64,000 nucleotides of DNA from positions 124,001-188,000 of the forward strand of contig DATMRS010000002.1 of assembly GCA_035566015.1 (NCBI GenBank), in the 5' to 3' direction. The notes under the pieces are model-generated. The model was not told where the DNA came from. It did no database searches and saw only the letters and a program-made list of their open reading frames with translations. This document shows, piece by piece, positions 1 through 8,335 of the stretch. Every line of letters starts with the position of its first letter. Position 1 is the first letter of the stretch. This DNA is from DATMRS01 sp035566015 (GTDB lineage Bacteria; Pseudomonadota; Alphaproteobacteria; Sphingomonadales; Sphingomonadaceae). The translations under genes were made by a program, and so were the position numbers.

Positions 1-239
1 CAGCCGAGGCTGTGCGCGACCAGGATCACCGGCTGCTCGGCGGCGCGAACCGCCTGATCGAGGCGCGTTACCCAGCCGTTGCGGCGCGGCGCTGCCCAAT
101 TGCCGAGATCGACACGGACGATATCGTCATAGGCCCGCTCCCACAAAGTCTGCCAATGTTCCGGGCCCGACCCGTTGAGGCCGGGGACGGTGAGGATCAA
201 CGGTCGCCTGCCGCTGAAATCGGATAGGCCGTATGTCAT
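1..239 (-). CDS. RBBP9/YdeN-family serine hydrolase, 3' end outside window
   Basis: N-terminal 79 residues of a small alpha/beta hydrolase. Read on the minus strand from the ATG at 239, the protein opens with a beta strand, then a PGLNGSGPEHWQ segment typical of the RBBP9/YdeN family, and reaches the nucleophile elbow AHSLG at the window edge, whose Ser would be catalytic. The His and Asp of the triad lie outside the window. Family members are small cytoplasmic serine hydrolases of mostly unknown substrate. The gene diverges from tlyA, with about 110 bp between the two starts. Family identity is fairly firm; the function is not. Confidence 0.85.
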   Translation of the reverse strand, partial: MTYGLSDFSGRRPLILTVPGLNGSGPEHWQTLWERAYDDIVRVDLGNWAAPRRNGWVTRLDQAVRAAEQPVILVAHSLG

Positions 240-351
240 GGCGCATTCCTTCGGAATCACAGCCGCGATATTATGTCTACCTCATGAATTGACAATAGAC
301 GCGGGGCCGATGGTGGCTTTCCCGAGGCGGGATGTTGCGCCAAGAGGGGGC

Positions 352-1101
352 ATGGCCCGTACTCTCCGCGCCGATCAGTTGCTCGTCGAGCGGGGGCTCG
401 CCGAAAGCCGCACGCGCGCGCAGGCGCTGATCCTCGCGGGGCTCGTCTATGTGGGGGAGACGAAAGTCGCCAAGGCGGGGCAGGCATTGCTCCCCGATGC
501 GGCGATCGCGGTGCGCGGGCGCGATCATCCCTGGGTTTCGCGCGGCGGGATCAAGCTGGCCCATGGCCTCGACCATTTCGGCTGGGACGTCACGGGCACG
601 ATCGCGATAGACGTCGGATCGTCGACCGGCGGCTTCACCGACGTGCTGCTCAGCAAGGGCGCGGCGCGCGTTTATGCGATCGATTCGGGCACCAACCAGC
701 TTGCCTGGAAGCTGCGGCAGGACCCACGCGTGATCGTCCATGAAAAGACTAACGCCCGCTATCTGACGGCGGCCGAGATCGCCGAACCGGTCGACCTCAT
801 CGTCTGTGACGCGAGCTTCATATCGCTCGCCAAGGTATTGGAAACGCCGCTTTCCTTCGCCCGTCCCACGGCGCGCGTGATGGCCCTCATCAAGCCGCAA
901 TTCGAGGCCGGGCGCGGCGAGGTGCCGAAGGGCGGGGTGGTGCGCGATCCGGCGGTGCATGACAGGGTCTGCGCCGAAGTCTCCGCCTGGCTGACGGGGC
1001 TCGGCTGGGCGGTGGAGGGGATTACCGAAAGCCCGATCAAGGGGCCTGAAGGCAATGTCGAATTCCTGATCGCCGCAAATCGGGACACTTATCGGGAATG
1101 A
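352..1101 (+). CDS. tlyA: TlyA-type rRNA (cytidine-2'-O)-methyltransferase
   Basis: 249 aa. An N-terminal S4 RNA-binding domain (about residues 5-60) precedes an FtsJ/RrmJ-like Rossmann methyltransferase domain. Visible motifs are SRGGIKL (63-69), the SAM loop DVGSSTGGF (87-95), CDASFIS and LIKPQFE, which together supply the Lys-Asp-Lys-Glu residues expected of 2'-O-ribose methyltransferases. TlyA methylates cytidines of 16S and/or 23S rRNA and in some bacteria is annotated as a hemolysin. The frame stays open upstream to 175, but homology to the S4 domain begins directly after the ATG at 352, so that start is preferred. Length is normal for the family. Confidence 0.93.
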   Translation: MARTLRADQLLVERGLAESRTRAQALILAGLVYVGETKVAKAGQALLPDAAIAVRGRDHPWVSRGGIKLAHGLDHFGWDVTGTIAIDVGSSTGGFTDVLLSKGAARVYAIDSGTNQLAWKLRQDPRVIVHEKTNARYLTAAEIAEPVDLIVCDASFISLAKVLETPLSFARPTARVMALIKPQFEAGRGEVPKGGVVRDPAVHDRVCAEVSAWLTGLGWAVEGITESPIKGPEGNVEFLIAANRDTYRE

Positions 1102-1188
1102 GCGCCGAGGCGGACTGTTCCGGATCGGCACATAATGTGTGATTATGGGACGGTGCCCGCAGGAACGGGCGAGCCAAGGGGGGTTAGG

Positions 1189-1746
1189 ATGATGGGGCAG
1201 ATCGCGTCGCGGGGGCAGATCCGCATGGCGTTCGTCCGATGGGCGCTGGTGATGGTGCCCTTGCTGTTGCTGCTGGGGATCGCATCGGGCCTGTTCAGCG
1301 GATCGGGGTACGGCAATAGGTGGTTCGCCGCGCTGAACAAGCCGGCCGCGCTGCCGCCCGCATGGCTGTTCCCGGTCGCCTGGACGATCCTCTACATATT
1401 GATGGGTTTCGCGCTGGCGCTGATCCTCGGCGCGCGCGGCGCCCGGGGAAGGCGAATCGCCATCGCCTTTTTCGTCGTCCAGTTCGTGCTCAATCTCGCC
1501 TGGTCGCCGCTCTTCTTCGCCGCGCATCAGGTGGATGCGGCGCTGGTCCTGATCGTCGTCCTGTTGGTGGCGGTGGCGCTGACCACCTGGCATTTCGCCC
1601 GCATCCGGCCGGTCGCGGGCCTGTTGCTGGCGCCCTATCTCTTCTGGCTCGTCTTTGCCGCCTATCTGAATTACGAGATCGCCCGGTTGAACCCCGACGC
1701 GGGGATGCTTGCGCCGGGCGGGGCGAGCACCCAGATCAGCGTGTAG
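1189..1746 (+). CDS. tspO: TspO/MBR-family tryptophan-rich sensory protein
   Basis: 185 aa with five predicted membrane helices. Family hallmarks are the WF..LNKP segment after the first helix, P.W.FP..W..LY, the helix FVLNLAWSPLFF and the final YLNYEIARLN. TspO proteins bind porphyrins and other small hydrophobic ligands in the membrane and act in stress or tetrapyrrole signalling in alphaproteobacteria. An ATG lies upstream at 1135, but a strong SD (AAGGGGGG, 1176-1183) sits just before the adjacent ATGs at 1189 and 1192, which decides the start. The N-terminus ahead of the first helix is slightly longer than usual. It is followed 26 bp later by ubiK on the same strand. Confidence 0.9.
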   Translation: MMGQIASRGQIRMAFVRWALVMVPLLLLLGIASGLFSGSGYGNRWFAALNKPAALPPAWLFPVAWTILYILMGFALALILGARGARGRRIAIAFFVVQFVLNLAWSPLFFAAHQVDAALVLIVVLLVAVALTTWHFARIRPVAGLLLAPYLFWLVFAAYLNYEIARLNPDAGMLAPGGASTQISV

Positions 1747-1772
1747 ACAAAGACAGGCCCGAGGAGGCGCGC

Positions 1773-2054
1773 ATGCAATCCGAAAACCGGATTTTCGAAG
1801 ACCTGGTCAAGCTGTTCAACGGTGCGGCCGGCACTGTCGCCGGCGTGGCGCGCGAGGGCGAGGCGGCGATGAAGGAACGGGCGCGCGAATGGATCGGCGG
1901 GCTCGATTTCGTCAGCCGTGACGAGTTCGAGGCGGTGAAGGCGATGGCCGCCGCCGCGCGTGACGAGGCCGAAGCGCTCAAGGCGCGGCTTGACGCGCTG
2001 GAGGGGCGCACCCCCGCCCAGGGGGCCAGCCCCGGTGTCGAATTTCCTAAATGA
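1773..2054 (+). CDS. ubiK: UbiK/BMFP-domain accessory factor
   Basis: 93 aa. The protein has an amphipathic N-terminal helix (FEDLVKLFNGAAGTVAG) and a C-terminal coiled coil (FEAVKAMAAAARDEAEALKA), the architecture of the YqiC/UbiK family, whose BMFP domain binds membranes and which supports aerobic ubiquinone biosynthesis in proteobacteria. A GAGGAGG SD (1761-1767) precedes the ATG. It is probably co-transcribed with the tspO homologue 26 bp upstream. Assignment to the family is confident; the ubiquinone role is inherited from enterobacterial work. Confidence 0.85.
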   Translation: MQSENRIFEDLVKLFNGAAGTVAGVAREGEAAMKERAREWIGGLDFVSRDEFEAVKAMAAAARDEAEALKARLDALEGRTPAQGASPGVEFPK

Positions 2055-2158
2055 GGGAGTAATCCACAGGATTCTGCTGTCGTGCGGCGCATGCGCCTTG
2101 CCAGCGCAGGCGCGGCCGTTCACCCAATTGCCGACGGGACGTTCCGGGGAGGGCGGTC

Positions 2159-2668
2159 ATGATGGTCGATGATTTCGAAGCAGGGCGCGACGCCAGCGCA
2201 CCGATCGACATGCTCGAAACCTATTTCAGCGCGCATGGCTGGAATCACGAGCGTACCTGCGACGAGGAGATCGTCGCCACCTTTCAGGGAAGCTGGACGC
2301 AATATGAGCTGCGCGCGGTATGGCGCGACGAGGATCGGGTGCTGCAATTCCTGGCGCTGCCCGACATAAGGGTGCCGGCCGAGAAGCGCGCCGTACTCTA
2401 TGAGACGATGGGCTTGATTAACGAGCAGCTCTGGATCGGCCATTTCGAGATGTGGGCCAGTTCGGGCATGCTGCTCTTTCGTCATGCGGCGCTTCTTGAG
2501 GGATCGAGCGAGCCGGCCCTGACGGTGGAACAGGCCGAGACGCTGGTGGAGGCCGCGATCGACGAGTGCGAGCGTTTCTATCCCGTCTTCCAATTCGTGC
2601 TCTGGGCGGACAAGACGCCGCAGGAGGCGATTGCCGCCGCATTGATCGAGACACAGGGCGAAGCATGA
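2159..2668 (+). CDS. YbjN domain-containing protein
   Basis: 169 aa, soluble. The alternating beta-alpha pattern, with W..ER.C.EE in the N-terminal half and IGHFE.W..SGMLLFRHA in the middle, matches the alphaproteobacterial YbjN family, whose fold resembles type III secretion chaperones. It is a putative regulator or chaperone with no known enzymatic activity. Its stop overlaps the proC start (ATGA at 2665-2668), so the two are translationally coupled. YbjN followed by proC is an order I associate with sphingomonads. A GGGGAGGG SD lies just upstream, and two adjacent ATGs (2159, 2162) are both possible starts. Confidence 0.85.
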   Translation: MMVDDFEAGRDASAPIDMLETYFSAHGWNHERTCDEEIVATFQGSWTQYELRAVWRDEDRVLQFLALPDIRVPAEKRAVLYETMGLINEQLWIGHFEMWASSGMLLFRHAALLEGSSEPALTVEQAETLVEAAIDECERFYPVFQFVLWADKTPQEAIAAALIETQGEA

Positions 2669-3489
2669 CGAACGGGACGGGGGCGGCCGAAGGGCCGCTG
2701 TGGCTGGTAGGCGCCGGCAATATGGGCGGCGCGATGCTGCGCGGCTGGATCGGCGCGGGCGTGGACCCGGGACGGATCGTCGTGATCGATCCGGCGGCGA
2801 AGGACCTGCCCGAGGGCGTTGCCCATCATTCCACCCCGCCGCCCGACGGCGCCGCGCCCGTGACCTTGGTGCTCGCGGTGAAGCCGCAACTGCTCGATAC
2901 CGTCGCGCCGTCGCTGAGAGGCGCGCTGGAAGCGGAAACGCTGCTGATGTCGGTGCTCGCCGGAGTCGAGATCGCATCGCTCCGGGCGCGCTTTCCCGCG
3001 CCACGCACCGTGGTGCGCGTCATGCCCAATCTGCCGGCGGCGATCGGCAAGGGCGCGACGGCGATTTTCGGCGAAGGGCTCGATCCCGCGTTGCGCGCGC
3101 GCGCCGAGGCGCTGGTGGCGCCGCTCGGCCTTGTCGAGTGGATCGATCGTGAGGCGCTGTTCGATCCCGTCACCGCTTTGTCGGGCGGCGGGCCGGCTTT
3201 CCTGTTCCGTTTCATCGAGGCGCTGGCCCAGGGCGGCGCGGCGCTGGGGTTGCCCGCCGATCAGGCCGCGCGACTCGCGCTGACGACGGTGGAAGGGGCG
3301 GCGCTGCTCGCGGCCGGATCGGACGCCGATCCCGCCACGCTGGCGGAACGGGTGGCAAGCCCCGGCGGGACGACCCGCGAGGGGCTCAATACACTCGATG
3401 CCGACGATGCGTTGAAGCGGCTGGTGGCGGAAACGCTGGCTGCCGCCGCGCATCGCAGCGCCGAAATGGCCGCCGCCGCGCGGGGCTGA
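2665..3489 (+). CDS. proC: Pyrroline-5-carboxylate reductase
   Basis: 274 aa. ProC catalyses the NAD(P)H-dependent reduction of 1-pyrroline-5-carboxylate to L-proline, the last step of proline synthesis. The N-terminal Rossmann fold has the dinucleotide motif GAGNMGGAM (16-24). VKPQLL, RVMPNLPA and the C-terminal P5CR dimerisation domain (TALSGGGPAF, then VASPGGTTREGL) are all present. Length is typical. The ATG overlaps the stop of the YbjN gene. A GC-rich hairpin followed by a T run lies 8 bp after the stop. Confidence 0.96.
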   Translation: MTNGTGAAEGPLWLVGAGNMGGAMLRGWIGAGVDPGRIVVIDPAAKDLPEGVAHHSTPPPDGAAPVTLVLAVKPQLLDTVAPSLRGALEAETLLMSVLAGVEIASLRARFPAPRTVVRVMPNLPAAIGKGATAIFGEGLDPALRARAEALVAPLGLVEWIDREALFDPVTALSGGGPAFLFRFIEALAQGGAALGLPADQAARLALTTVEGAALLAAGSDADPATLAERVASPGGTTREGLNTLDADDALKRLVAETLAAAAHRSAEMAAAARG

Positions 3490-3496
3490 CAGTCCC

Positions 3497-3521
3497 GCCG
3501 CGCCGGCGGCCTGATCTTTTT
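3497..3521 (+). terminator. Probable intrinsic terminator after proC
   Basis: Inverted repeat GCCGC (3497-3501) / GCGGC (3506-3510) with a four-base loop, then a short spacer and five T residues (3517-3521). It lies between the convergent proC and cell-wall hydrolase genes, and the T run overlaps the stop codon of the latter. The stem is short, so the call is moderate. Confidence 0.45.
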
Positions 3522-4116
3522 AGCGGTAGAAGATGTGGTCGCCGATCTTCATCACGCGGGTGCGCGTGCGGAAGAAGGCGGTCGCGGGCTGATAGGCCGC
3601 GTGATAGAAATAGGTGCCTTCCGACACATCGCTGGCGGTGCCGGCCAGCGCCTCATGCGCGGCCTCGACCGCCGAGGCCCAGGTCTCGCTGTGGCGATTG
3701 GGATGATAGCTGGCGGTGGCGAAGAACTGACCCGGCTGATTGGCGACATCGCAGGGCGTATCGGGGAACCTATCCGATTCCACGCGGTTCATTATGAGTT
3801 GGGCAACCGCGAGCTGGCCTTCGAATGACTGATTGGCCGCTTCATGGTGGACGACCTTGGCCATGCACTCCAGCTGCGGGTCGAGCGCGGCGGTCGGATC
3901 GATCGAATCCGCGTCGTCGCTGTCCTCGGTGACGGTGGGCGTCGGCGCGGTCAACATGGCGAGGCGCGCCGAATCGGCGCTGATCGGAGCCGCCGCTACG
4001 CTGGCGGTAGCGGCGAGAAGCGCGTCTTGCGCATAAGTGACGGGAATCGCGACACAGGCCACCGCGAGTGTGGAGATAGCGCCAGCGACAATCCCGCTGC
4101 GTCGGAAGACGGGCAT
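3520..4116 (-). CDS. SleB-type cell-wall hydrolase, exported
   Basis: 198 aa. An N-terminal signal-anchor or signal peptide (about residues 7-30) and a low-complexity acidic linker (DSDDAD) precede a Hydrolase_2 (SleB) domain from about residue 84 to the end. The predicted catalytic glutamate is E92 in VVHHEAANQ, followed by QLAVAQLIMNRV and FYHA. SleB-like enzymes are lytic transglycosylases or amidases that cleave peptidoglycan. In non-sporulating alphaproteobacteria they are thought to act in wall remodelling. The SD CTGGAG lies upstream of the ATG. The gene is transcribed away from the AI-2E permease gene. Confidence 0.88.
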   Translation of the reverse strand: MPVFRRSGIVAGAISTLAVACVAIPVTYAQDALLAATASVAAAPISADSARLAMLTAPTPTVTEDSDDADSIDPTAALDPQLECMAKVVHHEAANQSFEGQLAVAQLIMNRVESDRFPDTPCDVANQPGQFFATASYHPNRHSETWASAVEAAHEALAGTASDVSEGTYFYHAAYQPATAFFRTRTRVMKIGDHIFYR

Positions 4117-4482
4117 TCAGTACTCCAGAAAATGCGCAAAAGCACGGGTCCCCGCCCCAAACTCAGACTCATGGGCGTGGCCGGACTTTCACGTCTTGTC
4201 GGAGGGCGCGTATTTTCGAGCATTCGCGCGCCCGGCGACCGGGTTGCAGGGCCTATGTCCGGTTCATGCCGCAGTGCGCAATCCGGCTACGATGAATCGT
4301 TACGCGTGCACGATGACGTGAGCCGATCGAACGGCTTCGCGCCATGGTGAACGGTTCGCTAACGACTGCGATCGGTGAGAATGAGGATGGACTCGCCGGC
4401 CGAGTCGCGGCGAAGAGCAGCGATGAGGCTGGCGTGATTCGCGGGAGGCGGCGCGCGGGGCCTAGGGAGGTGCGAAGCGGCG
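4117..4482. other. Intergenic region between divergent genes, nothing identified
   Basis: 366 bp between the divergent SleB-type gene and the AI-2E family permease gene. It must carry the promoters of both. I could not identify a convincing -35/-10 pair, operator or small gene by eye. A clear SD (AGGGAGGTG, 4464-4472) serves the permease. Confidence 0.5.
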
Positions 4483-5706
4483 ATGAACGTCCATCGGCCT
4501 GACATGCAGGACAGCGATCGGGAGGAGGGCGACCGGCCCGCGTCCGACCTGGTCGATCATGCCGAAACGGCGATCATCGCCTATCGCCGCGATCGCCTGC
4601 TCGCCGCGCTGACGTTGATGGCGGGGATCGGCCTGTTCCTCGCTTTGCCTTTCGCGCTGCGTGCCGGGGCCGAATTTTTCCTGCCGGTGGCGGCGGGGCT
4701 GGTGGTCGCGATCGCGCTGGTGCCGCTGCTGGAATGGCTGGAGAGGAGGCGTGTGCCGTCGCCTCTGGCGGCGCTGATCTGCCTCGCATTTTTCCTGACG
4801 CTGGCGAATATCGTCGTCGTTTCGATTCTCGTGCCGGCGACCGACTGGTTCGCGCTGTTGCCCGACCGGATCGGCCGTATCCGCACGACGCTGTCGCCGC
4901 TGATCGAATTTTATTCGAGCATCGAACAGTTCATGGACCAGACCGCCGCGCTGCTGGCGCGTCATCCGGGCGCCACGCCGCAGGCGATCGCACTGGAGGC
5001 GCCCGATTCGCTGTTCGGGCTGATCGCCGCTTCGGCTCCCTATGCGCTGATCCAGGCGATGTTCTCGCTGCTGCTGATCTTCTTCTTCCTGTCGGGCTGG
5101 ACGCGGATGCGGCGGCGCACGATCCAGAGCCGGTCGAGTTTCTCCAGCGCCATGGCGACCGCGCGGGTGATCCAGGAAATGGTGGACGCGACCTCGGCCT
5201 ATCTAGGCACGATCACGCTCATCAACCTGATGCTTGGCCTGATCGTCACGGGCATGCTCTGGGTGGTCGGCATGCCGACGCCGCTGATGTGGGGCGGGAT
5301 CGTCGCGCTGCTGAACTATATTCCCTATCTGGGGCCGGTCACCGCCGCGCTGCTGCTGTTCGTCGGCGGGCTGATGACCTTTCCCGACGTGTGGCACGCC
5401 GTCCTGCCCGTGCTGCTGTTCGTCGGCCTGCACCTGATGGAGGCAAACCTGTTCACGCCTGCGCTGGTGGGCCGGCGGCTGACGATCAATCCGATCCTGA
5501 TCCTGCTGGCGCTGAGCTATTGGGGCTGGGTGTGGGGCACGACGGGCGCGTTGCTCGCCGTGCCGCTGCTCATCATTTTGAAGACGGTGCTCGACGCCGC
5601 CGGCAAGCCCGATATCGCCGGTTTCCTGTTCGAGGAAGGCACGCTGACCAGCGCGCCGCCCGAGGATATTCCCCATGGCGGCGGCGGAATGAGCGGCACC
5701 GTCTGA
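4483..5706 (+). CDS. AI-2E family transporter (PerM/TqsA-like permease)
   Basis: 407 aa integral membrane protein. After a charged N-terminal tail of about 40 residues there are two helices, a periplasmic or extracytoplasmic helical segment (about 115-165), and a C-terminal helix bundle containing MLWVVGMPTPLMWG, LNYIPYLGPV and the SYWGWVWG...LLAVPL segment diagnostic of the family (UPF0118). Members have been linked to AI-2 export and to Na+(Li+)/H+ exchange, so the substrate here is unknown. The acidic C-terminal extension ends the protein. It stands alone, followed by the tRNA-Asp promoter. Confidence 0.9.
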   Translation: MNVHRPDMQDSDREEGDRPASDLVDHAETAIIAYRRDRLLAALTLMAGIGLFLALPFALRAGAEFFLPVAAGLVVAIALVPLLEWLERRRVPSPLAALICLAFFLTLANIVVVSILVPATDWFALLPDRIGRIRTTLSPLIEFYSSIEQFMDQTAALLARHPGATPQAIALEAPDSLFGLIAASAPYALIQAMFSLLLIFFFLSGWTRMRRRTIQSRSSFSSAMATARVIQEMVDATSAYLGTITLINLMLGLIVTGMLWVVGMPTPLMWGGIVALLNYIPYLGPVTAALLLFVGGLMTFPDVWHAVLPVLLFVGLHLMEANLFTPALVGRRLTINPILILLALSYWGWVWGTTGALLAVPLLIILKTVLDAAGKPDIAGFLFEEGTLTSAPPEDIPHGGGGMSGTV

Positions 5707-5746
5707 CAGCCGCGCTTTTTTGCGAATTTTTTGCGCTGCAACGCGC

Positions 5747-5776
5747 TTGACAGCCGGGGGTGCGCTCCCCTAGGTG
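5747..5776 (+). promoter_or_regulatory. Promoter of tRNA-Asp
   Basis: A perfect -35 TTGACA (5747-5752), 17 bp, then a -10-like CTAGGT (5770-5775) about 24 bp before the mature tRNA 5' end. This spacing and strength are typical of alphaproteobacterial tRNA promoters. Confidence 0.65.
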
Positions 5777-5798
5777 CGCCGCTCATCGCGATGCCCAC

Positions 5799-5875
<77 letters not shown>

Positions 5876-5966
5876 TTCCCCTCCTGTGGGGATGGCGGAT
5901 CGCCGCGATGTCCTCCTCGCATTTCCTGCACGACAAGAAGGTTAGCGAAGCGTTAAGCTTCCTTCC

Positions 5967-6098
5967 ATGATCGAGGCCGAATCCTGTGGCGCGGTGTCCG
6001 CCGATGCTGAAGCGGGGCGGTGCTGGCGCGATGATCTGCGCCTGTTCGCCTTTCTGTGGGCCGCCGGCTTCCTGTTCGTGTCGGCGCTGCTTGCCTGA
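5967..6098 (+). CDS. Small single-helix membrane protein, hypothetical
   Basis: 43-aa reading frame (ATG 5967, TGA 6096). It has a polar N-terminal half with a WRDDLRLF segment and a C-terminal hydrophobic helix (FAFLWAAGFLFVSALLA), so it would be a tail-anchored membrane micro-protein. It ends 3 bp before the stop of the convergent MFS gene. No function can be inferred and no strong SD is visible. It is listed because the polar-then-hydrophobic layout is protein-like and it fills the gap exactly. Confidence 0.4.
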   Translation: MIEAESCGAVSADAEAGRCWRDDLRLFAFLWAAGFLFVSALLA

Positions 6099-6101
6099 GG
6101 C

Positions 6102-7370
6102 CTATTCGCAGGCGAGGTGGAGCTTCCAGGCGAGCCAGGCGGCGACGAGGCACATCGCCGCGACGACCAGCAGGCCCTCGCGCACCGTCATCCCCATCCA
6201 GGTGAGGCCGAGGACGAGGATCGATCCCGCGACCATCGCGCCCGAATTGATGATGTTGTTCGCCGCGACGGTACGCGCGGTCTGGTCCTTGGCGACGGTG
6301 GTGGTGAGAAAGGCATAGAGCGGAACGACGAACATGCCGCCCGTCGCCGCGACGCCGAACAGCGCGATGAAGACGAGCATGGCGTGCGGCTCCACCACAA
6401 ATTCCCAGATGTCGTAGAGTTGGCCGCCCGGCAGGGCCGGCCAGTGGCCCGCGACGAAATAGAGCATGATGACGAAGCCGCCCATCGCGATCACCGAGGC
6501 GGGCGCATGGCGCGCCGAGACGCAGGCGCCAAGCAGCCGGTTGATGAGCACCGAGCCGACCGCGACGCCCACCGAGAAGATGCCGAGGAACAGGCTCGCT
6601 ACCTCCTTGTCGGCGGTGAAGACGTTCTTCACCAGCGGCGGAAATTCGATGATGAGCACCGCGCCGATCGTCCAGAAGAAGCTGATCGCGCAGATAGCGA
6701 GGAACAGGCGGGGGACGTGCATCGTCGCCGAAACGAGCTTGATCGACGATCGCACGACATGGAAATCGAGCCTGGTCGGCTCGCCCATCGCCGGGGCGGG
6801 GGGCACCTGCCGCGCGGTGAGCCAGCCGAGCGCCGCGACGAGCAGCACCATGCCGGCGGCGGTCTTGCCCGAGATGAAGCCGGCGAGGATCGTGCCCATC
6901 AGGATGGCGAGATAGGTGCCCGCCTCGATGAGGCCGGTTCCGCTCAGCACCTCCTCTTCGCGCAGATGCTGCGGCAGGATCGCATATTTGATCGGGCCGA
7001 AGAAGGTGGAGTGAATCCCCATCGCGAAGAGCGCGGCAAGCATCACCGGAATCGAGGAAATGACGAGGCCGGTGGCCCCCACCAGCATGATGAAGATTTC
7101 GGCCGTCTTCACGAGCCGGATGATGCGCGCCTTGTCGCGCGTATCCGCAAGCTGGCCCGAGACGGCGGAAAGCAGGAAGAAGGGCAGAATCACCAGCCCG
7201 GTCGCCACGGCGTTGAAGCGCGATTCGACGCCGGGATCCGAATAGACCTCGAACGTCACGAAGAGCACCATCGCCGTCTTGAACAGATTGTCGTTGAACG
7301 CTCCCAGAAACTGGGTGGCAAACAGCGGCAGGAACCGGCGCTTGGCGAGAAGCCGAAGGGAAGAAATCAT
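6102..7370 (-). CDS. lplT: LplT-like MFS transporter
   Basis: 422 aa, about 12 membrane helices. The N-terminal sequence RFLPLFATQFLGAFNDNLFK is typical of the MFS branch that includes lysophospholipid transporter LplT, which flips lysophospholipids inward for reacylation. GIHSTFFGPIKYAILPQHL and NIINSGAMVAGSI are other family segments. It lacks the fused acyltransferase/acyl-ACP synthetase domains found in some alphaproteobacterial homologues. The frame is open upstream to 7472, but the methionine at 7370 starts directly before the conserved region. It is divergent from pgsA (phospholipid synthesis), a suggestive neighbour. The substrate is inferred. Confidence 0.82.
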   Translation of the reverse strand: MISSLRLLAKRRFLPLFATQFLGAFNDNLFKTAMVLFVTFEVYSDPGVESRFNAVATGLVILPFFLLSAVSGQLADTRDKARIIRLVKTAEIFIMLVGATGLVISSIPVMLAALFAMGIHSTFFGPIKYAILPQHLREEEVLSGTGLIEAGTYLAILMGTILAGFISGKTAAGMVLLVAALGWLTARQVPPAPAMGEPTRLDFHVVRSSIKLVSATMHVPRLFLAICAISFFWTIGAVLIIEFPPLVKNVFTADKEVASLFLGIFSVGVAVGSVLINRLLGACVSARHAPASVIAMGGFVIMLYFVAGHWPALPGGQLYDIWEFVVEPHAMLVFIALFGVAATGGMFVVPLYAFLTTTVAKDQTARTVAANNIINSGAMVAGSILVLGLTWMGMTVREGLLVVAAMCLVAAWLAWKLHLACE

Positions 7371-7503
7371 CAGAAGATGGTGCTGCGTCCGGTTCGCGGG
7401 AAATGCGGGTGGCCGTGCATAGCCCAAAGCAGCGGCGGGGGCCAAGCAATTGCTTTGCCACCATCTCCCCAACGGCAGACATTCGCGCTATGACCGCCAC
7501 GCC

Positions 7504-8073
7504 ATGCTGACGCTGCCCAATCTCCTTACGCTGTCGCGCATCCTTGCGGTGCCGATTCTGGTATTCCTGCTGTGGCATCCGCACTGGTTCGATTATGCGC
7601 TGGCCTTCGCCCTTTATGTGCTGATGGGGCTGACCGACTATTTTGACGGCTATGTGGCCCGCGCGCGCGGAACGGTGTCGCGCCTCGGCATCTTCCTCGA
7701 TCCGATCGCGGACAAGATCATGGTCGCTGCGGTCATCGTCATGCTGATCGCGATGCCCGATCCGTCGCTCGGCCGGCCGTCGATCGAGGGGCCTGAAGTG
7801 GTCGCGGCTCTCATTATTCTGCTGCGCGAGATCGCGGTTTCGGGCCTGCGCGAGTTTCTGGCGGACCTTCGCGTGTCGGTGCCGGTGAGCCAGCTTGCGA
7901 AATGGAAGACGACGTTCCAGCTCATCTCGCTCGGCGCGCTGATCCTCGCCGGCGCGCTGCCGCAATTCTGGTTCGTGCGCGGCGTCGGGCTGTTCAGCCT
8001 GTGGGCGGCGGCGGCGCTTACCCTCATCACTGGCTGGGACTATCTGCGCGTCGGCCTGAAGCATATGGATTGA
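7504..8073 (+). CDS. pgsA: CDP-diacylglycerol-glycerol-3-phosphate 3-phosphatidyltransferase
   Basis: 189-aa membrane protein that makes phosphatidylglycerophosphate, the committed precursor of phosphatidylglycerol and cardiolipin. It contains the CDP-alcohol phosphotransferase signature D-G-x2-A-R-x8-G-x3-D-x3-D as D48, G49, A52, R53, G62, D66 and D70. The N-terminal LPNLLTLSRI is the family start, fixing the ATG at 7504. moaD follows 4 bp downstream, so pgsA, moaD and moaE are likely one transcript. Confidence 0.95.
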   Translation: MLTLPNLLTLSRILAVPILVFLLWHPHWFDYALAFALYVLMGLTDYFDGYVARARGTVSRLGIFLDPIADKIMVAAVIVMLIAMPDPSLGRPSIEGPEVVAALIILLREIAVSGLREFLADLRVSVPVSQLAKWKTTFQLISLGALILAGALPQFWFVRGVGLFSLWAAAALTLITGWDYLRVGLKHMD

Positions 8074-8077
8074 GCAA

Positions 8078-8335
8078 ATGGCGCTCGACATCGTCTATTT
8101 CGCCTGGGTGCGCGAGGCCGTCGGCCGCGATGGCGAGCGTGTCGATCCGCCCGCGCGGGTGGCGACGATCGCCGCGCTGCTCGACTGGCTGGAGACACGG
8201 GGCGGGGGCTATGCCGAGGCGCTGGCCGATCGCAGCCGCCTGCGCGCCGCGCTCGATCAAACCTTCGTGCCGCTCGACACCCCTCTGGGGGACGCGCGCG
8301 AACTGGCGATCTTCCCGCCGGTGACGGGCGGATGA
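8078..8335 (+). CDS. moaD: Molybdopterin synthase sulfur carrier subunit
   Basis: 85-aa ubiquitin-like protein beginning with a beta strand (DIVYFAWVREAVG) and ending in the obligatory C-terminal Gly-Gly. The terminal glycine is thiocarboxylated and donates sulfur to MoaE when precursor Z (cPMP) is converted to molybdopterin. Its stop overlaps the moaE start (ATGA at 8332-8335), matching their 1:1 complex. Confidence 0.95.
   Translation: MALDIVYFAWVREAVGRDGERVDPPARVATIAALLDWLETRGGGYAEALADRSRLRAALDQTFVPLDTPLGDARELAIFPPVTGG

Noticed and set aside
5953..8091. A 712-codon minus-strand frame crossing lplT, pgsA and moaD
   Set aside because: It overlaps confident genes in another frame and is rich in Arg/His/Gln, typical of a shadow in high-GC DNA.
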